The notes below the pieces were generated by a model. That model had not been told where the DNA came from. It worked only from the letters and a program-made list of their open reading frames with translations, and made no database searches. Positions 1 through 4,401 of a DNA stretch of 5,617 nucleotides are shown here, piece by piece; the first letter of the stretch is position 1, and each line of letters opens with the position of its first letter. This DNA comes from Clostridia bacterium. GTDB lineage: Bacteria; Bacillota; Clostridia; Christensenellales; CAG-1252. The translations under genes were made by a program, and so were the position numbers. The stretch lies in contig JAFZZX010000138.1 in NCBI GenBank assembly GCA_017615515.1, positions 1 through 5,617 on the forward strand, written 5' to 3'.

Positions 1-173
1 CCGAGAGCGATACGGGCGAACTCCCGCGAGAGATCTACGTGAAGCTCGTCAACGCACTCGCGGATTCCGACGCGCCTTATTACTATTACGTCTCCTTTAT
101 GAAGTCGTCGTCCGACTATTGGGCGCTGCTGCTCGATCCCGTTTCGGGCGAGATCATCAGCAAGAAAGTTTGA
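1..173 (+). CDS. C-terminal end of an unidentified protein (partial, 5' end outside window)
   Basis: An open frame enters from the left edge (first full codon at base 3) and ends at TGA 171-173, giving 56 C-terminal residues. The visible tail has a Tyr-rich patch (PYYYYVSF) followed by SDYWALLLDPVSGEIISKKV-like sequence ending in basic residues. No signal, membrane helix or catalytic motif can be recognised in so short a piece. Codon use is G+C-rich like the rpsT, gpr and murI genes and unlike the next gene, so it belongs to the host backbone. It ends 175 bases before the following gene, which has its own promoter, so the two are probably separate units. Function unknown. Confidence 0.75.
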   Translation, partial: ESDTGELPREIYVKLVNALADSDAPYYYYVSFMKSSSDYWALLLDPVSGEIISKKV

Positions 174-194
174 TTCCTTTCAGATAAGCTTTTC

Positions 195-219
195 CCCCGC
201 AGAGTTTTGCTCGGCGGGG
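195..219 (+). other. G+C stem-loop downstream of the partial gene
   Basis: CCCCGC (195-200) pairs with GCGGGG (214-219), and after one A/G mismatch GAG (202-204) pairs with CTC (210-212) around a 5-base TTTTG loop. It lies 21 bases past the stop codon of the partial gene, where a 3' end would be expected. No T-run follows on either strand, so it is not a textbook intrinsic terminator; it may be a 3'-end stabilising hairpin or a weak or Rho-type end. The pairing is seen directly; the role is inferred. Confidence 0.35.
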
Positions 220-255
220 CAATAGGAAGCAAAGCTGAATCCTACTGTCACAGAA

Positions 256-286
256 TTGGCATTTAACAAAATGCGTGTGCTATAAT
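256..286 (+). promoter_or_regulatory. Extended -10 promoter of the A+T-rich two-gene cassette
   Basis: A perfect TATAAT (281-286) is preceded by TGC (278-280), giving an extended -10 TGCTATAAT. A TTGGCA -35-like hexamer sits at 256-261 with a longish 19-base spacer, which an extended -10 can tolerate. The predicted transcription start is about 292-294, immediately before the hairpin at 294-324. This is a housekeeping sigma-A type promoter and serves the gene at 349. Confidence 0.75.
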
Positions 287-293
287 GTAATTG

Positions 294-332
294 AGGTTGA
301 AGAAATTCTGTATTTCTCCGACCTTTTGTTTT
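294..332 (+). promoter_or_regulatory. Terminator-like leader hairpin (possible attenuator or 5' stabiliser)
   Basis: Bases 294-306 pair with 312-324 as a 13-position stem with one G-T wobble and one A/C mismatch, around a 5-base TCTGT loop. The 3' arm runs straight into TTTTGTTTT-type sequence (324-332), so it has the shape of an intrinsic terminator. It starts at the predicted transcription start and ends shortly before the ribosome-binding site (337-343). It could attenuate expression of the cassette, could protect the mRNA 5' end, or could release a tiny leader RNA. Structure is seen; function is inference. Confidence 0.5.
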
Positions 333-348
333 ATGGAAGGAGGATTCT

Positions 349-930
349 ATGGAGTTATCGCAAGCAAATGATTATGTGAAGAAAATGTTCTCTTGCGAAT
401 GGGTAAAATGGATTCATCCGGGATCAAGTCCGGCGGAAACCGTGGCAGAAAAAAAGAATTATGCGGAAAATCCGATTTTAAATGGAAGACACTGCGCTAG
501 GTGCTTAAATATGAACGGATGTTGCTTCGTGAAAGGGAACTGCCCTGAGAATCCATTGCACGAGCACTGTCACTGCCATTATGAAGGTATTGGAACGATT
601 GAGGTTCAGACAAGGAGTTCAATAGAAAAATACACAAAATACATTTTCGATAACGAAAAGAATAAAGGGAAGAAAGAACTTTTAGAAAAATGGGGTTATT
701 CTGTTTTCGATTCAAATTTCTTAAAGGAAGAAATCGAAAAGCAATCTTGCATATCTATTCAGTGCGGCGAATACGAACTTGGGAGTTTGGATGGCTATGG
801 ACAAAGGATAAATGTTGTGATACACTTAAAAAGAAAAGATACTGGAGAAGACGTTACCTTTGTTGCCGGTTGGATGGTTTACCCTGATGGCAAGGTGTTT
901 TTGACTACACCATATGGAGACGATAAATGA
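349..930 (+). CDS. Cys/His-rich (MuF-like knuckle) protein with C-terminal DUF6883-like domain; candidate toxin-like component
   Basis: 193 residues; start fixed by AAGGAGG at 337-343, five bases before ATG. Residues 1-45 are not recognised. Residues 46-78 form a Cys/His cluster: C49-x2-C52, C58, C59, C65, then P69-L70-H71 and H73-C74-H75-C76. This resembles the metal-binding tail (CxxC ... PxHxxCxC) of phage Mu gpF/SPP1 gp7 minor head proteins, a domain also found as a delivery module in polymorphic toxins. Residues about 94-190 fit the uncharacterised DUF6883 pattern: a KYIFDNEKNKGKKELLEKWGY start, a helix, then beta strands (INVVIHLKR, VTFVAGWMVYPDG) and an ending FLTTPYG. No catalytic triad is evident. 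It has no signal peptide. The next gene overlaps it by four bases and looks DUF4926-like, a partner I recall beside DUF6883 genes in other bacteria. G+C is about 39% (counted over 361-900), far below the flanking genes, suggesting horizontal acquisition. Toxin role is inference. Confidence 0.85.
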   Translation: MELSQANDYVKKMFSCEWVKWIHPGSSPAETVAEKKNYAENPILNGRHCARCLNMNGCCFVKGNCPENPLHEHCHCHYEGIGTIEVQTRSSIEKYTKYIFDNEKNKGKKELLEKWGYSVFDSNFLKEEIEKQSCISIQCGEYELGSLDGYGQRINVVIHLKRKDTGEDVTFVAGWMVYPDGKVFLTTPYGDDK

Positions 931-1157
931 AAGAGTTAGAGAGAGTAGAGCTTATTAAAGATAGAGCAGAATACGCACAACGAGGAATCAAAGTAGGACA
1001 TAAAGGGACTGTGATGTTGGGAGACGAGCGCAATGGCTATGTCTTGGTCTTCTTCGACGGAGAGTACTATAAAAACAAATACGGTGTAATGGTTATGCGA
1101 GAAATTGACGTCGGTGTCAGAGTAGAAGATTTAAAAATTATTTCCGATAATCAATAA
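927..1157 (+). CDS. DUF4926-like small protein; candidate immunity or antitoxin partner
   Basis: 76 residues. The start ATG at 927 overlaps the TGA of the preceding gene (ATGA), with GGAG at 916-919 seven bases upstream inside that gene, so the pair is translationally coupled. The sequence matches the DUF4926 pattern I know: an opening LERVELIKD (residues 4-12), a central G24-x2-G27-T28-V29 turn, a strand YVLVFFDG (38-45), and a closing RVEDLKII (65-72). This suggests a small SH3-like beta barrel, cytoplasmic and without membrane segments. G+C is about 42% (961-1140), like its partner and unlike the rest of the window. Small downstream genes tightly coupled to a toxin-like gene are often antidotes, but no antidote activity is established for this family that I can cite. 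A terminator follows 13 bases after the stop, closing the two-gene unit. Confidence 0.85.
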   Translation: MKELERVELIKDRAEYAQRGIKVGHKGTVMLGDERNGYVLVFFDGEYYKNKYGVMVMREIDVGVRVEDLKIISDNQ

Positions 1158-1170
1158 AACGGAATATGAG

Positions 1171-1207
1171 AAAAGCGAACCTCAAGTAATCCTTGGGGTT
1201 CGTTTTT
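1171..1207 (+). terminator. Rho-independent terminator of the two-gene cassette
   Basis: An 11-bp stem (1176-1186 with 1192-1202, one T-G wobble) encloses a 5-base TAATC loop and is followed by TTTTT at 1203-1207. An AAAAG run at 1171-1175 mirrors the T-tract, so weak termination on the - strand is also possible. It begins 13 bases after the stop of the DUF4926-like gene. Confidence 0.9.
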
Positions 1208-1244
1208 CTTCCTATTGGTGGGGGATTTCTTATTTGAAAAACAT

Positions 1245-1274
1245 TTGACAGAGGGGGGTAAACCGTGGTATAAC
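1245..1274 (+). promoter_or_regulatory. Sigma-A type promoter of the ECF S-component gene
   Basis: A perfect TTGACA (1245-1250) and TATAAC (1269-1274) are separated by 18 bases, and TGG (1266-1268) makes an extended -10. The predicted start is near 1281, leaving a leader of only about 43 bases before ATG 1324. That is too short for a known vitamin riboswitch, so control, if any, lies at the promoter. Confidence 0.85.
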
Positions 1275-1323
1275 GTAAACACCTATCGGATTGGTGGGTA
1301 ATACGAGGGAGGGGGAAGATCGG

Positions 1324-1887
1324 ATGAACAGCAAACGGATAGCGGTATATGCCTTAATGACGGCGCTCGTCGCGGTGGCGACCTACGCGATCCGCATTCC
1401 GATGCCGGCGACGGACGGATACGTGAATCTCGGCGATGCCTTCGTCCTCTTTTGCGGCGTGGTCTTCGGCCCCGTGGTGGGCGTCGTCGCGGGCGGCGTC
1501 GGCAGCGCGCGTGCCGACTTGGTGGGCGGTTATGCCCATTGGATCCTGCCGACTTTCCTTATAAAGGGCACGGAAGGCGCGCTTGCGGGCGGATTGTTCT
1601 TCCTTTTCAAGCGGAGCGGGTTACGACGCTTTTTCGCGGCGGGCATTTCCTCTTTCATCGGCGCGATATGGATGGTCGTCGGCTATTTCTTCGCTTCTTG
1701 GATCATGAAAGGGAGCGCGGCGGTCGCATGGACGAGCGTCCCCGGTAATGCGGCGCAGGGCGGTGTCGGCGTGGTGCTTTCCCTCGCGATCCTCTTCGCG
1801 ACGGCGAAGATCCGCAATCTGTCGTCCCTCGTCGGCAAAAACCAGTTTTACGACCTGCCCAAGCCGAAGGATACGGACGGGGATTGA
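1324..1887 (+). CDS. ECF transporter S component (PF07155-like), substrate unknown
   Basis: 187 residues, integral membrane. ECF S components bind a vitamin or other small molecule in the cytoplasmic membrane and work with a shared energising module (EcfA, EcfA' and EcfT), which is not encoded here. Hydrophobic segments lie at about 5-24, 37-57, 70-94, 103-126 and 144-163. The family pattern is clear: N-terminal TALVAVATYAIRIPMP, then DGYVNLGDAFVLF (31-43), GGVGSARADLVGGY (57-70) and PTFLIKGTEG (76-85). It resembles the PF07155 (formerly DUF1393) group; I cannot assign a substrate. The ATG at 1324 is chosen because a purine-rich GGGAGGGGG ribosome-binding region (1308-1315) lies just upstream and the protein then begins in the usual MNSKRIA style. 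An in-frame TTG at 1291 would add 11 polar residues across that site. The gene is monocistronic, between its own promoter and a bidirectional terminator. G+C-rich, matching the host backbone. Confidence 0.9.
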   Translation: MNSKRIAVYALMTALVAVATYAIRIPMPATDGYVNLGDAFVLFCGVVFGPVVGVVAGGVGSARADLVGGYAHWILPTFLIKGTEGALAGGLFFLFKRSGLRRFFAAGISSFIGAIWMVVGYFFASWIMKGSAAVAWTSVPGNAAQGGVGVVLSLAILFATAKIRNLSSLVGKNQFYDLPKPKDTDGD

Positions 1888-1912
1888 TCCGTTCCTTTGA
1901 TTCGAACGATGA

Positions 1913-1945
1913 AAAAGCCTGCGACGAGAGCGCAGGCTTTTGTTT
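1913..1945. terminator. Bidirectional intrinsic terminator between convergent genes
   Basis: GCCTGCG (1917-1923) pairs perfectly with CGCAGGC (1931-1937) around a 7-base loop. The stem is flanked by AAAA (1913-1916) and TTTTGTTTT (1938-1946), so each strand reads hairpin plus T-tract. It ends the ECF S-component transcript on + and the rpsT-to-DUF4364 operon on -, whose last stop codon lies about 20 bases away. Confidence 0.92.
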
Positions 1946-1966
1946 TGTTCTTCGTTTATCGACGGG

Positions 1967-2494
1967 TCAGCAATCCAAGAGATTGTCGCACAGCGCGCTG
2001 TAGACCGACCCCGCGCGATCCTGCCAATTCTTGTAGATATAGGTGGCGGTCTCGAGGCTGTCCACGACCATCTTGAGTTCGACGAGGGTCCCCTCGCAAC
2101 CGGGTTTCATAATGCGCAAGTGGACGGTATAGGTCTGATCGCTGTTGCGGTAGTAGTCGCTGAGGTATTCCTGCCTGCGGCGATATTTCATGCGGTTGTT
2201 CTTGATCGCCGTATAGATCTCGTCGCGCTGAGAGAAGGGAATGCGCGTGTAGAAGTTCGCGAGGCACATTCTGCCCTCGTGCGTGATCGAGTAGATGATC
2301 TTGTTTTGCTGGGTCTTTTTGAGGATAAAGGAGACTTCCTCGAGTGCGGCGAGCGCGTCCTTGCAGTCCATATAGTTCATCCAGTTGTTGTCGCTCGTGC
2401 AAAGATCGGTCAGGACGTCCTCTTCGAGAGCTACGTCCATCTTATCCATCGCGTATAATATGATCAGTTTGACCAGAGTGGAATCCGTCGCCAT
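1967..2494 (-). CDS. DUF4364 family winged-helix protein
   Basis: 175 residues, the usual size of the DUF4364 (PF14277) family, which is common in Clostridia and uncharacterised. The N-terminal half has the family layout: LVKLIILYAMDKMDVAL (7-23), the hallmark NNWMNYMD (36-43), an EEVSFI helix end (52-57), then a beta-wing IIYSITHEGRMCL (66-78). This is a PadR/MarR-like winged helix, so DNA binding is plausible. The C-terminal half (about 120-170) is an alpha/beta domain ending in the typical A-T-Y-I-Y-K-N-W segment (150-157). The start is supported by GAGG (2500-2503 on the - strand) five bases before ATG. It follows the 246-residue gene by 10 bases, and so is the last gene of the rpsT operon; it ends near the bidirectional terminator. 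A regulatory role is inference from the fold. Confidence 0.9.
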   Translation of the reverse strand: MATDSTLVKLIILYAMDKMDVALEEDVLTDLCTSDNNWMNYMDCKDALAALEEVSFILKKTQQNKIIYSITHEGRMCLANFYTRIPFSQRDEIYTAIKNNRMKYRRRQEYLSDYYRNSDQTYTVHLRIMKPGCEGTLVELKMVVDSLETATYIYKNWQDRAGSVYSALCDNLLDC

Positions 2495-2504
2495 AAAAAC
2501 CTCG

Positions 2505-3245
2505 TCAGATCAGGGCATAAAGCGCGAGAAATTCCGTAATGTCGCTAAATTTGCGCTCCGCTTTTTTGTAGTCCGCGAGGACGAGTTTCAGAGCCGTCCA
2601 CACGGTTTTTACGATACGGGCGTCCCCCTTTTCGAGGGCGTAATACAGTCCGTCCGTCAGATAGATCAGGTCGTCGCGTTTCTTCGTGGAGAGTTTGTTA
2701 TCCCCGAGGAAGACCGTCCGCAATGCCGCGAAGAGCGGGGCGGAGCCTTCGATGACCGCGTCCGCGATCTCTACGCGTTCCTCTTCCGATCCGCGTGCGG
2801 GATCGTCGATGTCGTAGAGGAAGGATTGGCGGAAGGCGTCGCGGTAGGGCTCCAAAACGTTTTCGCAGAAGAGGCGATACCTTTCGTGGTTGTCCGATGC
2901 GTCGGGGTAAAAGTCGTTTAGGAAGATCGTTACGCTGCGATGTTCGGTCGCGAAATCGCGCAACATTCCCGTGACGAGGGCGATCACGCGCTTGTTCCCT
3001 TTCGGCAGCACGAAGGCGAATCCCGTTTCGGTTTGGACGACCGCCCCGTTGAGTTCTCCTTCGTAATCCACGCCCTTCTTGCATTCCGTCAGGAAGGTTC
3101 GAAGTTGCTCGTTATACATCAAACAACGCAAAAGGTCGGTTATCGGCTTTTGCGTTACGATGAATTTGCTGCCTATGACCGCCGAAACGGCCTCGTCGAA
3201 CAGACGATAAGCATCTTCTTTGGTGTGGATCTTGACTCCGGACAT
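2505..3245 (-). CDS. Unrecognised 246-residue cytoplasmic protein in the rpsT operon
   Basis: I do not recognise this family. It looks soluble: no signal peptide, no membrane helix, and a composition suggesting mostly helices. Visible landmarks are an N-terminal helical stretch (residues 8-60), a central beta-like segment GAVVQTETGFAFVLPKG (67-83), a segment VTIFLNDFYPDASDNHERY (104-122) and a long helical C-terminal half (127-246) containing LIYLTDGLYYALEKGD (190-205). The ATG at 3243-3245 lies 13 bases after the rpsT stop and 10 bases separate its own TGA from the DUF4364 start, so it is the middle gene of a three-gene unit. No Shine-Dalgarno sequence precedes the ATG, the upstream in-frame stop leaves no other ATG, GTG or TTG, and the next in-frame ATG is codon 44; translation by reinitiation after rpsT is likely. 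Codon use is host-like. Function unknown. Confidence 0.8.
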   Translation of the reverse strand: MSGVKIHTKEDAYRLFDEAVSAVIGSKFIVTQKPITDLLRCLMYNEQLRTFLTECKKGVDYEGELNGAVVQTETGFAFVLPKGNKRVIALVTGMLRDFATEHRSVTIFLNDFYPDASDNHERYRLFCENVLEPYRDAFRQSFLYDIDDPARGSEEERVEIADAVIEGSAPLFAALRTVFLGDNKLSTKKRDDLIYLTDGLYYALEKGDARIVKTVWTALKLVLADYKKAERKFSDITEFLALYALI

Positions 3246-3258
3246 GCGGGGGATCTGA

Positions 3259-3525
3259 TTACTTCTTCGCGGCGTTCAGCGCCTTGTTGAGAGAGGCGAT
3301 CTTGCGAGAAGCGGTGTTGATATGATAGACGCCGTCGCTCTTCGCCTTGTTGATCACGGAGACAGTCTCCGGGAGCAGGGCTTCCGCGGTGGCGATTTCG
3401 CCTGCGGCGATCGCTTCGTTGAACTTCTTGACCGCGTGCTTGACCTTGGAGCGGATCGCTTTGTTGCGGGTGTACTCTTCTTCGGTGATCAGGACGCGTT
3501 TCTTTTGGGACTTAATGTTAGGCAT
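3259..3525 (-). CDS. rpsT: 30S ribosomal protein S20
   Basis: 88 residues, the normal length for S20, a primary 16S rRNA-binding protein of the small subunit. The start MPNIKSQKKRV, the basic helix TRNKAIRSKVKHAVKKFNEA (19-38), the AKSDGVYHINTASRKIASLNKAL region (about 61-83) and the Lys-rich C-terminus are all characteristic. The start is fixed by AAAGGAG (3531-3537 on the - strand) five bases before ATG. It is the first gene of a - strand unit with the 246-residue gene and DUF4364, transcribed from the promoter at 3576-3605. It is divergent from gpr, an arrangement known across Bacilli and Clostridia, which supports both calls. Confidence 0.97.
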   Translation of the reverse strand: MPNIKSQKKRVLITEEEYTRNKAIRSKVKHAVKKFNEAIAAGEIATAEALLPETVSVINKAKSDGVYHINTASRKIASLNKALNAAKK

Positions 3526-3538
3526 GATTTCTCCTTTC

Positions 3539-3551
3539 GGTGCGTTGCACC
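3539..3551 (-). other. Small perfect hairpin in the rpsT leader
   Basis: GGTGC and GCACC form a 5-bp perfect stem around a 3-base loop in the predicted rpsT leader, ending one base before the AAAGGAG site. Some ribosomal protein genes are autoregulated by leader structures near the start; no S20 leader motif that I know matches this, so a regulatory role is only a possibility. Confidence 0.35.
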
Positions 3552-3575
3552 TTTATCTTTTTTTGCGTAATTAGT

Positions 3576-3605
3576 ATTTTAGCATAGCGCGATGGTAATT
3601 TGCAA
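3576..3605 (-). promoter_or_regulatory. Promoter of the rpsT operon
   Basis: On the - strand, TTGCAA (3600-3605) and TAAAAT (3576-3581) are spaced by 18 bases, with TATGC directly before the hexamer giving an extended -10 (TGC, 3582-3584). The predicted start is near 3569, leaving about 43 bases of leader that hold the small hairpin and the Shine-Dalgarno site. It lies in the 123-base gap shared with the divergent gpr gene. Confidence 0.75.
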
Positions 3606-3636
3606 TTGTTTTTATAATATTTATTTATTGGGCGCG

Positions 3637-3643
3637 CATTATA
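3637..3643 (+). promoter_or_regulatory. Possible sporulation-type -10 element before gpr
   Basis: CATTATA fits the forespore sigma-G -10 pattern CATNNTA, expected because gpr is a forespore gene in Bacillus. A TATAAT (3613-3618) in the same gap could alternatively serve a housekeeping factor. No convincing -35 was found for either. If the CATTATA box is used, the transcript would begin at or next to the ATG at 3649. Confidence 0.3.
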
Positions 3644-3648
3644 ACCGT

Positions 3649-4401
3649 ATGAAAGATTTTTCCGAATTGGCTCTCGAAGCGGCGGAGAGCGCCGCGGGGG
3701 GTGCGGGGCTCACGGAGAGACGTTTGTCCGGACGATTGCGCTACTTGCTTTTTAAGGCGGAGGGGGAGAAAGGATCGCTCGGAGAGGCGCGCTATCATAC
3801 CCTTTTGACCGACCGCGATCTTCTTTCCGTCGAAGATCTCGGCGACGAGATCGCCGTCGCGCTTTCCCGCATTTTATCAGGCGTTTTAGGCGGTTCCGAG
3901 CGCCGCGTGCTTACCGTCGGGCTCGGCAATCCGTCCACCGTCGTGGATTCGCTCGGATGCGAGACGGTAAGGCGACTCTCGGCGGGGCGGCGCAAGAAGG
4001 GGTCGCTCGCGGCGATCGTGCCGTCGGTCTACGGCTTGACGGGCATCGAGACGGCGGCGATCGTCCGAGGCGTCGCGAAGGAATACGCTCCCGATCTGGT
4101 CTTAACGGTGGACACCCTCTCCACACGCCGTGCCGAACGTTTGTCCCGCGCCGTTCAGGTCGGGGAAGGCGGGGTCGTCCCGGGCGGCGGTGTCGGCAAT
4201 GCCCGCGTCCCTCTTTCCGGAGAGAGCGTCGGGGTGCCCGTGATCTCGGTGGGCGTCCCCCTTCTGGCGAGAGCAGACGCCTGCTCCTCGCTCCCCGCGG
4301 GGCTGGTTGTCACCCCCAAGGAGATCGATCTGCTTGTCCCGATCTTTGCGGATATACTCGCCTCGGGCATCGAACGGGCGTTATCCGATCAGCTCGGTTA
4401 G
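3649..4401 (+). CDS. gpr: Germination protease GPR, short and divergent form (peptidase family A25)
   Basis: GPR is made in the forespore as a zymogen and degrades small acid-soluble spore proteins at germination. This 250-residue version shows the family blocks: LTVGLGNPSTVVDSLG (88-103), VYGLTGIET (127-135), PDLVLTVDTLSTR (148-160), VQVGEGGVVPGGGVGN (169-184), GVPVISVGVP (195-204) and LVVTPKEID (219-227). By comparison with Bacillus GPR, whose catalytic aspartates are near 127 and 193, the equivalents are D100 and D155. Oddities: the family ISDTGI block is changed to VGEGGV, PGVMG is PSVYG, the region of roughly 60 residues between VPTVVDA and the VTPKE block of Bacillus is almost absent, and the N-terminal RTDLALE processing site is replaced by SELALE. 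The length is well under the 320-370 usual. ATG 3649 is chosen because upstream residues from ATG 3592 are unlike GPR; no Shine-Dalgarno precedes either. Divergent from rpsT; its end overlaps murI. Confidence 0.88.
   Translation: MKDFSELALEAAESAAGGAGLTERRLSGRLRYLLFKAEGEKGSLGEARYHTLLTDRDLLSVEDLGDEIAVALSRILSGVLGGSERRVLTVGLGNPSTVVDSLGCETVRRLSAGRRKKGSLAAIVPSVYGLTGIETAAIVRGVAKEYAPDLVLTVDTLSTRRAERLSRAVQVGEGGVVPGGGVGNARVPLSGESVGVPVISVGVPLLARADACSSLPAGLVVTPKEIDLLVPIFADILASGIERALSDQLG

Noticed and set aside
223..244. TAGGA/TCCTA imperfect stem upstream of the cassette promoter, considered as an operator or attachment-site arm
   Set aside because: Only a few interrupted base pairs; no matching copy was seen at the other end of the cassette.
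497..887. Open frames on - (497-715) and + (690-887) inside the DUF6883-like gene
   Set aside because: They overlap a gene with a strong ribosome-binding site and recognisable domains, and lack their own start signals.
174..1244. Attachment-site or target-site direct repeats flanking the A+T-rich cassette; integrase, transposase, tRNA or CRISPR array
   Set aside because: By eye no convincing flanking repeat, mobility gene, tRNA fold or repeat-spacer pattern is present in the window.
1291..1323. TTG start at 1291 for the ECF S-component gene
   Set aside because: It would translate through the purine-rich ribosome-binding region and add a polar tail not seen before the first membrane helix of this family.
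1275..1323. Riboswitch ahead of the ECF S component
   Set aside because: The predicted leader is only about 43 bases, with no recognisable aptamer or terminator.
1940..2921. Two long + strand open frames (1940-2458 and 2385-2921) opposite DUF4364 and the 246-residue gene
   Set aside because: They are mirror frames of G+C-rich - strand genes; the translations are rich in Val, Arg and Asp without family motifs and there are no ribosome-binding sites.
3592..3648. Upstream ATG for gpr at 3592 (adds 19 residues)
   Set aside because: The added residues (MVICNCFYNIYLL...) are unlike any GPR start, the stretch overlaps the rpsT promoter, and no ribosome-binding site precedes it.
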